Program-made: the position numbers and the translations under genes
NCBI GenBank assembly: GCA_021234155.1
Contig: JAJEKV010000047.1
Location: 2,466,494 to 2,530,493, forward strand
Origin: Isoetes taiwanensis
Lineage: Eukaryota; Streptophyta; Lycopodiopsida; Isoetales; Isoetaceae
DNA length: 64,000 bases
Reading direction: 5' to 3'
Notes under the pieces: model-generated
What the model was told of the DNA's origin: nothing
Seen by the model: the letters and a program-made list of their open reading frames with translations, nothing else
The model's database searches: none
In this document: one piece after another, positions 1-11,551 of the stretch
Numbering within the stretch: the first letter of the stretch is position 1
Layout of the letters: each line of letters starts with the position of its first letter

Positions 1-257
1 TTGCCAGCAACCTATTTGGGCATCAAATACATGTCGATCCTGCTTATAAAGCAGAGCACTGAAGATTTATATAGCCGAAATTCAAAAGCCTTGTGTACTT
101 TTCCTGTGCATTACATCAAAGAACAGATCGCCAAGTTCCAATGATATTTCCGACTTCCTATTTGCATAGGTCGTTTTTGCAAGCCCTGGTTAGGGTGTAT
201 TTTCAGCCATATCTGTGTTAGAGCTGAGTACCTAGATATGCTTCCAACAGAGGTGAA

Positions 258-300
258 GCAAAACTCATAAGCAATCTCTAGCAAAACTCATAAGCAATCT
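258..300. repeat. Short tandem duplication, 23-bp period
   Basis: Two copies of a 20-base segment beginning gcaaaactcataagc lie at 258-277 and 281-300. The rest of 1-690 shows no coding region or recognisable element, apart from a run of about 20 A near 634-653. Confidence 0.7.
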
Positions 301-698
301 CAATATACAGGGCTGCACCAAGCAGATCCGAAACTTATTCTACTCCATTATATCCTGATCATATGCTACCAGATATAGATCCAGGAGTAGAGACCCTGTT
401 TTGGCTTCCAGAAATAACCATGTATGCTTCGACCACCATAGCCGTTTGGCGCCAAGGTAAATGTGCAACAAATGTAATAAATGAAATGGCCATATTTAAG
501 CCTCCATGGTATATGACCCAGTTTCACTGCTATGCCTCCTAATGGATATTTTCTTAGAAATAACTACAAGACTAACATGCCTTGCTCAGTTGCACATTTG
601 CACAACCAACAAAATTGTCTTATTTGCAATAATAAAAAAAAAAAAAAAAAAAAGCAGCATCATGCACCAGTGAATGATTAGAAACAATACAGACTCAC

Positions 699-1005
699 TC
701 TTGTGCCTGGCCAACCGTTGCATAAGTTATTGAATACGGCGTCAATGGGTTTGTTGGGGTCATACCTCCAGGAGGTTATGGATGCACGGACTCAGTTGTG
801 TTCTCCGGGGCGGTATTGAACTGTCCTATACAATTATGCAGTGATGCCGGATACTTATTCTCGCCAAGGTTTTCCCTCAAAACCCTTCGAGTGGGGGTTT
901 TTAATCCCGTCAAGAATACGCTTTGTCGCTCTTTTTGTTTGGGTCCCATAGGCCAATCGGCCTCCGTGGACGCTAAAAAATCTATTCTATTCTATTCTAT
1001 TCTTA
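699..1005 (+). mobile_element. LINE-A 3' end, 5'-truncated copy 1
   Basis: This is the 3'-terminal ~300 bases of the non-LTR family called LINE-A here, in + orientation. It starts within the conserved gcctggccaaccgttgcat block and runs through the 'ggaggttatgga' block and the AAAACCC/GGGTTTT hairpin. It ends with 'gggtcccataggccaatcgg...tggacgctaaaaaa' and a (TTCTA)n tail at 981-1005. The same blocks recur at 2053, 8769, 10821, 26703, 48790 and 61836. Heavy 5' truncation is typical of target-primed reverse transcription. A small ORF across it (798-1013) is not a gene. Confidence 0.8.
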
Positions 1006-1040
1006 AGTTCTAGTTAGAACTACAATTGTTAGACTAAGAG

Positions 1041-1110
1041 AAGACTAACATGCTGGTTGGGCCCTCAACCTAATGGTCGTAGGTTCAAGTCCAGCTAAAC
1101 CTGGCATTTT
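1041..1110 (+). repeat. tRNA-like sequence, SINE head or tRNA relic
   Basis: A good internal Pol III B box (GGTTCAAGTCC, 1082-1092) lies downstream of an A-box-like stretch around tgctggttgg (1051-1060). The segment cannot be folded confidently into a complete cloverleaf, so a SINE head or decayed tRNA is more likely than a working tRNA gene. It shares 'ggttgggccct' with the SINE at 1796-1936. Nothing recognisable lies between 1110 and 1705. Confidence 0.4.
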
Positions 1111-1704
1111 TACCCTTCCATCATATCTACTTGTTTTACTAAGAATATGTGCGAAACAAGGCTCTTGGCCTGCATTCTGAGGTATGTTGATTGCAACCCA
1201 TCATTAGCCAAGATAAATCATGTTGATAAGTTACAGCCAGAGCATAGGTAGTTACACATTATCAGCCATTTGGAGTTGTAGATCAATGTATATTGGGTTT
1301 TGTAGTATATTCCAGATTTTACTATGTTGTACCTTTATTATCAATTGATTAGATCCTTGTTTTAGCTTCAAGGGCAAAATGTTTTCAAGTGTCATGCTAA
1401 CTTTGGGGTTAAATGTGCAAAATACTCTGTTATGTCATACATAAGTTGATTAAATCTCTAGTTTGGAAATAATCTGCAAAGATTATGATGGTGACTATAC
1501 ATATCGGATCGCATATTTGAGCCTGTCTATTAGTAAGGCAATACTACTTTAATTGCGACTTATCAGTTTTCTTAGTGCTTACTAACTATAGTTCAAAGCA
1601 TCTCTAAAGAATCTAAGTTTAGATGCATTAGATGTTTAAAGATAATCTTTAAATTTAGATACGTTAGATGTGCCATGTCATATGGCACATAAGTTTTTAA
1701 ATTA

Positions 1705-1738
1705 TATAACAATAGAATAGAATAGATAGATAGATAGT
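1705..1738. repeat. Mixed AGAAT/AGAT microsatellite
   Basis: A short run of AATAG pentamers grades into GATA tetramers. It resembles a LINE-A tail, but no LINE-A body adjoins it. Confidence 0.6.
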
Positions 1739-1795
1739 ACTTTTAACGGCACGCCACTAGGCAGCATCCAACTGGACATGTGACCACACACTACA

Positions 1796-1936
1796 CTACA
1801 TTGCTTGGTTGGGCCCTGCCCCCAACCACCTTACATTGCGTCTGTTGGGATTTGACCCCCAACAGCATCGAAATCTTGATTTCAAGGTCTCAAGTCGAGA
1901 CCACATTGCTAAGGAACTAGTGTGTTACCACTAGAC
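1796..1936 (-). mobile_element. tRNA-derived SINE
   Basis: Read on the minus strand, the segment begins ctagtggtctagtggtaac, an A-box-like tRNA start. About 75 bases further on it has a B-box-like GGGGTCAAATCCC, followed by a non-tRNA body ending near gtgtggtcaca. This is the layout of a tRNA-derived SINE. Its 5' end touches the AGAAT microsatellite that is the tail of the adjoining LINE-A copy. The family cannot be named without a repeat library. Confidence 0.5.
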
Positions 1937-1940
1937 CACT

Positions 1941-2052
1941 AGAATAGAATAGAATAGAATAGAATAGAATAGAATAGAATAGAATAGAATAGAATAGAAT
2001 AGAATAGAATAGAATAGAATAGAATAGAATAGAATAGAATAGAATAGAATAG
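1941..2052. repeat. (AGAAT)n microsatellite, LINE-A tail
   Basis: About 22 near-perfect AGAAT pentamers in 112 bases. On the minus strand it is the (ATTCT)n tail of the LINE-A copy at 2053-5985. An ORF through it encodes only a simple repeat and is not a gene. Confidence 0.95.
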
Positions 2053-3003
2053 TTTTTAGCATCCATGGAGACCAATTGGCCTATGGGACCCAAACAAAGA
2101 GGGCGCAAAGCGATTATTACCGATGTGATTAAAAACCCTCACCAAGGGTTTTCGAGGAAAAACCTTAGCATAATAAGCATCGGACATACCGCATACAATG
2201 GCATAAGACAGTTCAATACCGTCCCCGATCAGGATACAAACGAAGTCCGCGGCATCCATAACCTCCTTGAGGTATGACCCCAACAATCCCACCGCCGTAG
2301 TCAATAAGCATGCAACGGCTGGCTGGCACTAGTAATCGAAGATATCGCCTTGATATGGGCAAATCTTTGGGCGATCCGAGGGCATGACATTCATCCTCAA
2401 TCGCGGCGCCTGGCGGCAACCGGGCAAAGCCTTTGCTCGTGGTTCCCGAGCCCAACGCCTGTTTCAATGTGGAGGCGATGTGCACTCCGTCGCGAATGGA
2501 CTGATAAGTCTGGCGCTTCTTCATGGGCAAACCGGGTGTACAAGTACTAGTGTGGGCCTCTTTGTGAGGCCTAGGATTGACTTTCCGATAGTGTGCCCCT
2601 TTAGCGTCGCGTCGAGCCTCGCGATCCCGAGCATGGCTGGAAAGTAGCATCTAGGTATACGCTTTAAGTGCCTCGCGATCTTTCTTTGTCACGACTGGCG
2701 CGACTGTTTTGCTCCTCGCACACCCCGAAGCGTGAGAACCACCGAGCTTGCTTTGTCTTTCCAAAGAGGATTTCCCGCGTTGGGGACCATCGCGTGGGGC
2801 TGGGCAAGGTGGGGCAAGCATGTATGACCATAGCGACCACCTTTTGGAAGTAAACGATATGGCGTTCCAATGCTGCCCGTTGAAGGGGTAGAAAGCCTGT
2901 CTCCCGAGTAGGATCCGGGATGCGAACTGTGGACTTCACCCCTGGGGCTCCGCGCCAAGAAGGCCTCTCTACACTGCCGAGGTCATTCCGGTGTTGAGGG
3001 ATA

Positions 3004-3849
3004 TCATAGGACCCACACTTCCGTCCCATACAAAGGACCGGCTCGACCAAGGCCCGAAACAAATGTGATTGGTGGCCCCGGGCATACAACCGCGCCTTGT
3101 GTGGTTGTTCTCGCATGGCATATAGTGCTTTCCAACCGCCGTGACCCAACCTCCCCGATAGCCGCGAGATCCCAATGAGTGGTAGTTGAGAACTCAATCC
3201 CCAAGTACTTGTAGGTCGGAGCCACCTCTACCTCCCCTGGCCCCCGGTAAGTGAATGTGGGAAGCCTTGGTGACGGGATGATGCAACTAGGAGCACCTAG
3301 TTTTGGCCAAGTTAACTTCGCATGCGGTGAATTGGCAAAAGTGTCAACGACATCCGGTGACGTTGCATGTCCTCCGGGTATAGGCCATGAGGTTGACATC
3401 GTCAAAGATATATGAGTTGCGGATTGTGTGATGCATGAGATGTGCACCCGCACCTCCATGTTGAGCCAATCTTCCAACCGATCAATGTATAGGCGAAGAG
3501 TGTAGGGAGAGGGGACAACCACAGACTCCAATGCTACTCGACACCGGCCATGGTTGCCGATGTGATCTGGCACGAGCATGCCTCGCATTAACCTATACAA
3601 TCGTGATTACGCAAGTCCGGGGTCTCCGCCTACCGCAACTGTCCCATAGCTTGTTGTGGGTAATGCGCGGTCGAACGCTTTTGCAAAATCCGCTAAACAA
3701 TGATGCGAAGTTCTGCCGTGATTCACGCTATCTTCAATCAATGTGCGAAGTGAAGATATGATCAATGGTGGAATGTCGGGCGGAAGCCTGCACATATGTA
3801 AGAGCTTCGCACCTCTGTTTCCCTCTGCCCATATTGTCACCGTGCTCAA
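3004..3849 (-). pseudogene. LINE-A reverse transcriptase domain, broken
   Basis: RT motif A is seen as ADFAKAFD near 3671-3694. A motif-B neighbourhood ends in 'LYIDRLEDWLN' near 3480-3510. Motif C is degraded to FDDVNLMAY near 3389-3408, where the family norm is (F/Y)xDD. A downstream 'APTYKYLGIEFS' near 3195-3215 is the post-catalytic segment common in non-LTR RTs. The motifs are in the right order on one strand but in different frames. The altered motif C and frameshifts make activity very unlikely. Confidence 0.75.
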
Positions 3850-4794
3850 GGATGCGAAACAGCTTTTGCAAAGAGAGTCTGACCATAATAGTATCCGTTA
3901 GTTGGTAGGGCATTGAGGGTCCCCCGCCTTGTATATGGGCACTACCCTACTAGTGGTCCATTCTTGTGGAAGCCTTTCGCAATGCTTTATTGAACAATGC
4001 CGCGGAGGATGAGCACAGTGGAGGCCCAAACATTTGGTTACCCTTTTGCATGCCATCTAAATCTGCGCCTTCCCATTAGCTAGACGCTGCGGGCCCATGA
4101 TGACATCCCCTCCGCGGATAACTTGAGGAGCCATGCCTATCTGTGGAGGATGGGGCGCCTGCCCCGAAAGAGTGGTCACCGTATACGGTATTGTAAAGTC
4201 TTGTACCCATTGCCCGGGTGATGTTCCGTAGCCAATTTCGGACAGCTTTCTCAAGACCCTTCTCCGTATCGTCCTCGGGTGCGCAGTCGGGGAGACCAAA
4301 CTTTTTGTTGCTGATGCTCTGTGAGGTATCCGCCTTCTTGTCCTTGAGAAAGGATGCATTGGACTAACTACCGTATGAGATGGATCGATGATTTCCGTCG
4401 GTGTGCGTTTGAGCTCCGGCACTCATCATCAAACCATCCGGCGGGGGAAGGTGGTAGTGCCTCGAGGTTCGCCGTGGCGGCCTCTCCCCAAAGCATCTTT
4501 TCGCAGCCGTGTCGAGGAAGCGATGAGTCACCGTGAGCGATTGCTTCGGCGGGGAGTTGCGCAGCCCCGCCAGCATCATGCTCAAGCGGTGGGCATAGGT
4601 CCCTCAGTGACGGGTCAGGGTCCGTCGGGGCAATACCGGTGTGTTGAGGTAGCAGATGCACGGGAGCCTCCCAATGGAGATGCACGCAACGAGGGCGGTG
4701 GTCCGAGTCTACTTCCCCGCCCCGGTGCTCATTCCAGATGGAAAAAATGAGTAACTGTGTGCGACATCTCGTTCCTCAACCATTAGATAATCCA

Positions 4795-5450
4795 CTACAC
4801 CGGAGCCGCCCCTTTGGTTCTCCCTTTGCCTACAAGTGCGGCGGGCGGAAGGCGGCCATTGTGTACCAACCCATTACAAATAACCGTCAAAGATACTACC
4901 CGGCAACAACAACATGCGCCGCCCATGGCGAAATATGGTCGTTGCCCCGATATCCTTGACCAAGCCACCTCTGCGGGTTCAACCGCGAAGGCGTCCTCTG
5001 CCCGAGGGGGCTCAAATTTTGGAACTCGCTTTCGGCTCACAATGCGTGCATTAAAGTTGCCAAACAACATAACCACCTTCAACTATTTGTCTTCTTTTGT
5101 AGATGTCATCATATAGATCGACATAGGGCTCAATCGATCCACATCAGAATGAGTGTTATAGAAGTTGCTGCGGCATGTGGAAAGTAGCATCTTTGCTATG
5201 AGAAGAGTGTATGCATCGGCCATCTTCGCTTTTCGCGCCCTAAAACAGCGATTTGTACACATGCGGTTTTTGTGCAGCGGGCAATCGGAGTGCCTCAAGG
5301 TTGCACAGTAGTAGCAGCCACCCGGCCATGCCCTCGCCGTTCTGTGCACTCATTGAACAGAAATCTTGAAATGATAGTTCAGGAGGTCCAGGTAGTGCAG
5401 GCCTGCATGTTCCCATGTTTCCATGAGTGGTGATCCATATCCGTGCACTA
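4795..5450 (-). pseudogene. LINE-A APE-type endonuclease domain, broken
   Basis: On the minus strand an 'METWEH' segment near 5410-5425 matches the N-terminal metal-binding glutamate region of LINE endonucleases. 'VVMLFGNFNA' near 5040-5080 corresponds to the conserved LLGDFNA motif, with the catalytic Asp replaced by Asn. The + strand copy of the family keeps GDFNA at about 45850. The change and several frame breaks indicate a dead endonuclease. Confidence 0.65.
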
Positions 5451-5977
5451 GCATCGGTGATTTCGCCTTTCTGCGGGGAAGCCCCGGCGGTTCCAAGACA
5501 CCATCCGGAGGCAACGGTTCCTATTTGTTGGCATTCGATGTGGACGCCGATGGCTGGGTTCCGTTGCAGGGGCGGTGTGGCAGCGATCGGCGGCCGAATC
5601 GAGGCGGTGGGAGCGGGAGGTATAGTGAGGTAATGGCGGCGGCCGGCTTAGGGCGAGGCGGCGGCGGCGCGTGCCTCGGCAACCTCCGGTGACGCCCGGC
5701 ACGAAAATGCGAAGCTTGCCGGACAAGGCACGCAGCCCCCTCTCGGCGGGCGTCCACGACACAGGGCATTTTGCTGCGAAGCCGGAACTCCTGGTTATGG
5801 GGTAGAGATCCTGATGGACCTCTGACGGTCCCCTTGATTTACCTATTACGGCGAGAATGGCCTCCTTTTTCGCATGTCCGCCCCGTGCGGAAGGTGACAA
5901 CGGTCGATCCGCGCTGAGTCCCAAGGCGGCTTGCTCTAGCAATGTGTACCACAGTTGGGAATGACATTCGAGAATAG

Positions 5978-6140
5978 AGGATAACACATCATGGCATATA
6001 ACTTTTTAAATAATATAACACTAGAGGATAACACATTCAATGCTCACAAGAAGGTTGTGGCACCATAAGTGTTCAAATTATAATTGAGCACAGGATAACA
6101 CATGTAGTGCTCACAGAATGTATAAAAGGTTGTATCAGTA
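5978..6140. repeat. Degenerate tandem repeat with aggataacacat core
   Basis: The 12-base core aggataacacat occurs at 5978, 6025 and 6092. The last two are followed by related 'tgctcacaagaaggttgt' and 'tgctcacagaatg...aaggttgt' segments, giving a unit of roughly 67 bases. It lies between two minus-strand LINEs. Confidence 0.6.
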
Positions 6141-6141
6141 C

Positions 6142-6640
6142 CTTTTTTTTTTTGAAGGATCAGATTAATTAATATTAATGCAGAGTAAGTACAAGATGAG
6201 CGATACTAGGGTACTCCCGCCCACCCTGGGGGGAGAGCCCACATGTCATGTAGCTACCTACAATTCATAACACAAACCTACCAATACTGTCTACAATGAG
6301 GAGGGTCCTTTCCCAGATCGCTGCCTTGAACTGCTCTTTCCGAGGGGATGCCAAGTAAGAAAGATATAATTTGTATTTTAGCTGTGGGATCAAAACCCCA
6401 GGCTGCACCTCCTCATTCCTGAACACCTTCATGCGTCGTCGCTTCCAAATGAGCCACAGCTACCAGGCTTTACACAAATGGAAGGCCAGACTCTGGAGCT
6501 GGGACCACCCGCTAGGATACACCCCCAAAAGAACCTCTTGGCTACACAGCGGGGCATGAAACAGGCACTGGACCCATTGCCATGCCGGCTGGATGTCTGA
6601 GCAAAGAAACATATTTTTCTGGGTACATAAAATGACATTT
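6142..6640 (-). mobile_element. 3' end of a poly(A) LINE, unrelated to LINE-A
   Basis: The minus strand encodes the C-terminal tail of a plant LINE reverse transcriptase ORF (a 'WKRRRMKVFRNEE' segment near 6420-6460, then 'LASPRKEQFKAAIWER'). A short 3' UTR follows and ends in a run of A, seen as T on the + strand at 6142-6152. A homologous end occurs at 20217. The element is heavily 5'-truncated and sits just upstream of the TRM11 exon. Confidence 0.65.
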
Positions 6641-6719
6641 TACTGATGCAGTATTTCACTTATCGTGGACAACTTTGAAATCCTTGGCAAGCTTGTTCCT
6701 CGATTGGAGTATTCCTCAG

Positions 6720-7146
6720 CATGCCCGAGGACAAAAGAAACGATCATATTCCTTCAAATGCTCAGTATATTTTGGAAGAATGCATCCATAATTTGTTTGA
6801 TGTGGCTGCATGCTTACTTGTGATGGGAGGAAGATTGGTATTCTTCTTCCCAAAAGCAAGAGATGAGTGGCCAATAGACAACTATCCAAAACATCCTTGT
6901 TTCACCCTTGTATCAAGTAGTGAGCAAATCGTAAGTACTAGGTACAACCGTTGTTTGTTGATAATGGAGAAGACATCTATATACATAGCATCTGTGTTGG
7001 AGGCTGCAACGAAAAGGCACATGGAATATAGGAAAAACCATGTCAAACTGCTTGAGGATGGAGAAAAATCAATGCATTCGCTTGTTCTTGCACCCCAGTG
7101 CCCCTCATCATTGGAAATAAACCATTGGATTATTCTAAACCATTAG
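6720..7146 (+). CDS. TRM11: TRM11-like tRNA guanine-N2 methyltransferase, C-terminal exon
   Basis: The block encodes about 141 residues resembling the C-terminal part of TRM11/TRMT11, which with TRM112 makes m2G at position 10 of tRNA. Recognisable segments are 'DHIPSNAQYILEECIHNL', 'LLVMGGRLVFFFP', 'HPCFTLVSSSEQI', 'RYNRCLLIMEK' and 'HMEYRKNH'. The open frame has no internal stop and follows a good acceptor (attcctcag, ending 6719), so it looks like one exon. TRM11 proteins are about 450 residues. The SAM-binding core and DPPYG catalytic motif should lie upstream, but I find none between 1 and 6719, where retrotransposons dominate. The last ~15 residues do not resemble the family. It is either the last exon of a gene with very distant 5' exons or an orphan fragment. 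Confidence 0.75.
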
Positions 7147-8748
7147 ATCTTGATCTAAGAAATTGTGGGGCTGAGAAAATTAGCTTGGAACCGTTGCCTC
7201 GCCAGGTTCGTGCTATTCCCTACTCTGCGCCTTTTTGTCGATTGATCATATAGAATTTAGGTCATTAATTAATGCCCTATCCATGTTAGGTCAGAATGCA
7301 TGCACTATTTGCATCATAGAGAAAGGCATCGGTATTGTGCGTATTTGAGAATACAAACAACATGAACACAAACATGACAAGACAAAAGACCACTTGCCCA
7401 AGACCATTTTCTTTGCAACATTTAAACTACCCTTGCAAGGTTTAATGCAAATTTTCAAGGTAAACAACGAGCATCATTCAACTCCCTTATTCACATGAAA
7501 TCCTTAAATAACAGTCAACTAATGATTAACATCAGCCAAGATCTACAACTGCATGATGCCTTGGCTCATCATAAACTTAATCCAAGTACATGATGCATTT
7601 GCCTTGCTCATGCAGGCTTACTCAAACATATCGTTCAACAAAAAAAATATTGATGTTGACTAAACTACAACAAAGTCCAAAGCACCTTGGAACTTGCCAA
7701 AACTTGTAACTCAAATATTTCAACATCTGTCAAGCACCCATCTTACATTAGAGTATAATGTCTTCCTCGATGCCATAACATCTCTTTCCACGAAAATGGC
7801 ATAAACAATGATGCAGAAATTGCTGTTAACATAAGCCAGATGATAAACATCAAGATTTACAATTAAATCATTTGGGAAAAAATAAAAAGAAGGAAAAACA
7901 AACAAAAATAAAAAAAATGTTGTGAGCCACTTGCCACGTACATATCCTTCCTATGAACATTCTGGAATCTAAATCCATTTAACTGATTTGCCTACTACAA
8001 GTACATATTCTATTTAATGGTTAACATATTAGTTTTAATGATTTTAATCCAGGCTTTAATATGTAGATGCCTAGTTGAATGTTCTTTTACATATATACAT
8101 GCTTTCCTCGACAATTTAGCCTAAAAAAATGCAAAACCATATCCATTGCCTAAAACTCTATTGCGCCTTTTTGCTACCTTTTTTTTTTCTTTTATCTTTT
8201 TTTCTTATATATAGAACAAAAGGCATTTATTCATCAACTCATCTCTAGACAATACATGTAATAACAGGAAGCCAATCCACTCCAGCCCAAAATACCTTAA
8301 TGCTAGGATCTGCTCCATTGGCTGCATATTACATATGATAGATTTAAAGTCCCCAGTAGAAGAGCACCTTTTGCCAATCTCAAATCTATGATCTCAGGGC
8401 AATGGAATTGATAATATATTTGAACCCTTGACCTTAGATGCGGTAGGTTTAAGATTCGCAAGTGACTTGCAACTTGATCTTCGATAAGCAATGCCATGTT
8501 TTAGACCATGGATTTTCCATGGATACTCCAATAATAGCAAGCTCAATGGCAACATGGAGTCGATGGGCATCATGATGGTGAGAAGTCACGATAGAGTAGC
8601 CTTACCAGTTCAGTGGCATGCTCTCTTCACATATGATCTTTGGCAAGAAATGGACAATTTTCTAAGTTAAGCACTGGGATCATATGAGAAATTTGGAATA
8701 TAGGATAAGTAACATGCTAACGAGAAAGACTAACGGTGAATAAGAAGG
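7147..8748. other. No recognisable gene, AT-rich
   Basis: No supported coding region, RNA gene or element was seen. Several short ORFs are present but lack domain, codon or splice support. Confidence 0.5.
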
Positions 8749-9500
8749 ATAGAATAGAATAGAATAGATTTTTTATCGTCCACGGAAACCAATTGGCCTA
8801 TGAGACCCAAACAAAAAGAGAGCAGCAAGCGTATTACTATGAGAATTAAAAAACCCCCGCCCGAAGGGTTTTCGAGGGAAAAACCTTAGCAGTAATAAGT
8901 ATACTGGTACAATGTACAGTTATATAGGACAATTCAGTACTGCCCCGGAGGACACAACTGAGTCCATGTATCTATAACCTTCTGGACGTATGAACCCAAC
9001 AAGCCCACGGAGGACATATTCAATAACTCATGCGGCGGCTGATCAGGCACAACTAACCGAATATACCGCGCCCAGATATGGGCAAACACTGGGCAGATCT
9101 GAAGGACATGACATTCATCTTCAATGGTGCCTTGGTGGCAACACTAACAAATCCTATCCTCCCGTGTTTCCCAGTCCATCGTCCTGTCTCAATGCAGAGA
9201 CGATACGCATCTGTGCGAATGGAAGCTATAAGTCTGCGCTTCTTCATGGGCAAATGGGTGTGCAAGTACTGATGCGGGCCTCTTGTGAGCATGTGATTGA
9301 CTTGCTATCGATAATGTGCCATCTTAATGTGCGTCAGAGCATTTGCATCTCAAAGCTTGCCAAGGAAGCTAGCATCTAGGTATATCTTTAGTGCATTGTG
9401 ATTCTTCTTTGCCCGTACCTGCATGCATCTGTATGCCTGTACATTCCAACGTGAAAACCACTGAGGTTGCTTGTCCTTCCAGCAGGCTTTGAGGCTTTGA
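8749..9500 (-). mobile_element. LINE-A 3' end, truncated copy 3
   Basis: A minus-strand copy with an AGAAT-type tail at 8749-8768 and then 'ttttttatcgtccacgg'. It continues with the conserved hairpin (TATTACT... / ...AGTAATA arms around aaaaaaccc/gggttttc) and the upstream blocks shared with copy 2 up to about 9500. Small ORFs inside it (8990-9379 and others) are shadows. No gene is seen from 9500 to 10812. Confidence 0.8.
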
Positions 9501-10812
9501 AGAGAATGTACATTAAGTCAAAAGGGGAGGAAAGACCGACGAATTGGTGGATATAGAAAGAAAAAAAAGAAGAAGAGAGCACCCAAAATTAGTATAAAAA
9601 GGGATGCTCGTGCATGCCAAGGTATGTTAGAGAGGAAATATTATATCTGGGCTGAGTTATATGACAGGTTTGATGAGGTTACTCTCCATTAATTTCAGAC
9701 AAATGGAGGAGGGAAGGGTTACCCACCGATCCAAGGCGGAGGTATACATCTGAGCAGACAGAAACTTTTGAAATCAAAGGTAAGAGAGCAAAAGATAGAG
9801 GAAAGGAACAAGGGATACAAAAGTGATAGAATCGAATCATTGGAGGTAATTGAGGCAGAGAAAAAAACGTGAATGGAACACAGATTTGCTTGAGTAAAAT
9901 CAATTTGTATAAATATTGCACTAGACTTCACTACTACTGGTGCATGAAGGTCCATCTCTTGGAAGAAGGATATGACATGGAAAAGCTTTATGCTTTCAGC
10001 CTTTATATGAAGAACACGATAGCAAAGAACTTAAGATTGCATTAAGCTGATGCGGCATCTAATGAAAGATACATTGGAACTGGACACTATCTTCTAGCAT
10101 ATGACAATGGAAAAATATCCACAAAATGTGGAGTTTGAAACCGACCGATCTTGAGTGTGCGGCACTATAGAGGATGCAATTTTGGTTTTTTAGTTCAAAG
10201 CTATTATTTTTGGAAGGTGCAGGTAGATGATTTTTGGTTTATGGTTGGTGGTGGCTTTGGACACTCTTTGGAAATGCAACGGAATAAAAAATGCTTATCT
10301 AGCACTCAAAACAAGAAAAGAAAAGCTAAAAGTTGCAGTAATGGTCACATACACATTTCTCAAGTTCTTGTCTATGACTGAATGACATTAGAAAGAAGAG
10401 ATGAGACTCTTATGCAATGCAAGACTAGATTCTTTACATCTCTTCTCTCGAATAGAAGTTTGAATAATGTGCTAAAATGCAAGTCTTAAAATCCATAAAA
10501 TATGTCGAAAGATGTCCTAACCTACCTTAGCAATTTAATGGCGAGCTTACAAAATTCCTACAATATTCTGGCTCTCCAAAAGGGCAAAAAACTATTTTTT
10601 TCCCTCCTTAATGTATAAGGCTAAGTGTTTCACCTACCGTCGTTTGCGATAGGTAAACAGGGAATTGCAGACACTAACAATATCACAATTGGGGAGCAGC
10701 TTTTTGATCAGTTGTTTATCTGTGCCACATAAGAGGAGCATAAAATATTCATTGCTATCGGCATATGGGTAATTCACATGAGAGTTTTTTTGGGTGTTCT
10801 CTGAAAAAAAAG

Positions 10813-10878
10813 ATAAGATAGATTTTCCACGGAGACCAAATTGACTATGGAACCCAAACAACAAAAGGGAAAGGAAGC
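10813..10878 (-). mobile_element. LINE-A 3' stub, copy 4
   Basis: Only the last ~55 bases of LINE-A (ccacggagaccaaattgac...acccaaac) with a degenerate agataagatag tail remain, minus strand. Confidence 0.6.
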
Positions 10879-11302
10879 CCTAAAGTATGGGGGGGGGGTA
10901 ATGCTAATGCTAATTGCAATTGTGCTATTTGAATCTAGACATAACCAATCCAAAGATTGGAAGACCGTTGATCTAGAATGATTGTTGAACCTCCTTTGTA
11001 CACCGCCCATTTCTTTTGAATGTGGGGTGCCCTCACTTTGCAGGGCTCCTTCTAACCGTTACAAAAACATGTAACAGGGGCTAGTTTCAGCTACTGCTTC
11101 TTTTCCTCCTCGCAACGTGCCGTGGCCGACGTAAAAGCTGAGGCTCCTAAGCGGGGCTGGGATTTTATTTTCAACAGCCCCATAAATACTTGTCCACCAA
11201 TAGACGACGTGGAAGTTTGAGCCCCCAATGATATTTGTCCACGTGTATGACAGGTGACATCCAACATACCAGCTCACTCTAGGTTTACGTTCGAGTACTT
11301 TT

Positions 11303-11551
11303 ATGGCTTCAGCAACTGGGGATGTCGGAGGCCTGGCAGCTATGGCGGCCGTATCGACGGGAGGTCCTCTGGACACAACGCTCGCGGATCGCAAGGTATG
11401 GTTGCTCAAGGTTCCAACCTTAGTGGGCGATACCTGGCAGAAGGAAGCTGTCTCTGCACCCAAAGAGGGCTCCAGTAATGGTGGCCCATTGTTGGGCAAG
11501 ATCATTTGTACTTTTGATCCTCTTTCTCGTGATCCTGATGCTACCCAAGTG
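11303..11551 (+). CDS. TFIIFbeta: TFIIF beta exon 1
   Basis: Encodes 83 residues: an Ala/Gly-rich leader, then 'DRKVWLLKVPTLVGDTWQK' (start of the dimerisation barrel) and 'GPLLGKIICTFDPLSRDP'. The donor is gtaattatg at 11552, phase 0. Intron 1 is 88 bases. Confidence 0.85.

Larger units (their letters stand above)
2053..5985 (-). mobile_element. LINE-A copy 2, long degenerate non-LTR retrotransposon
   Basis: This long minus-strand LINE runs from a GC-rich 5' region (about 5450-5985) through an APE-type endonuclease and a reverse transcriptase to the conserved 3' region and microsatellite tail. All reading frames are broken by stops and frameshifts, so it is a dead copy. Its domains and 3' end match the + strand copy near 45.2-49.1 kb. 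The clade (RTE, Jockey or I-like) is not decided. The 5' boundary near 5985 is estimated from where LINE-like sequence gives way to a tandem repeat. Confidence 0.8.

Noticed and set aside
1917-2108. Open reading frame of repeated SILFY residues
   Set aside because: It is a translation of the AGAAT microsatellite and LINE-A end, not a gene.
2213-2650. 145-codon minus-strand ORF with Arg/His-rich product
   Set aside because: It lies in the LINE-A 3' region downstream of the RT, and the composition is that of a GC-rich shadow frame.
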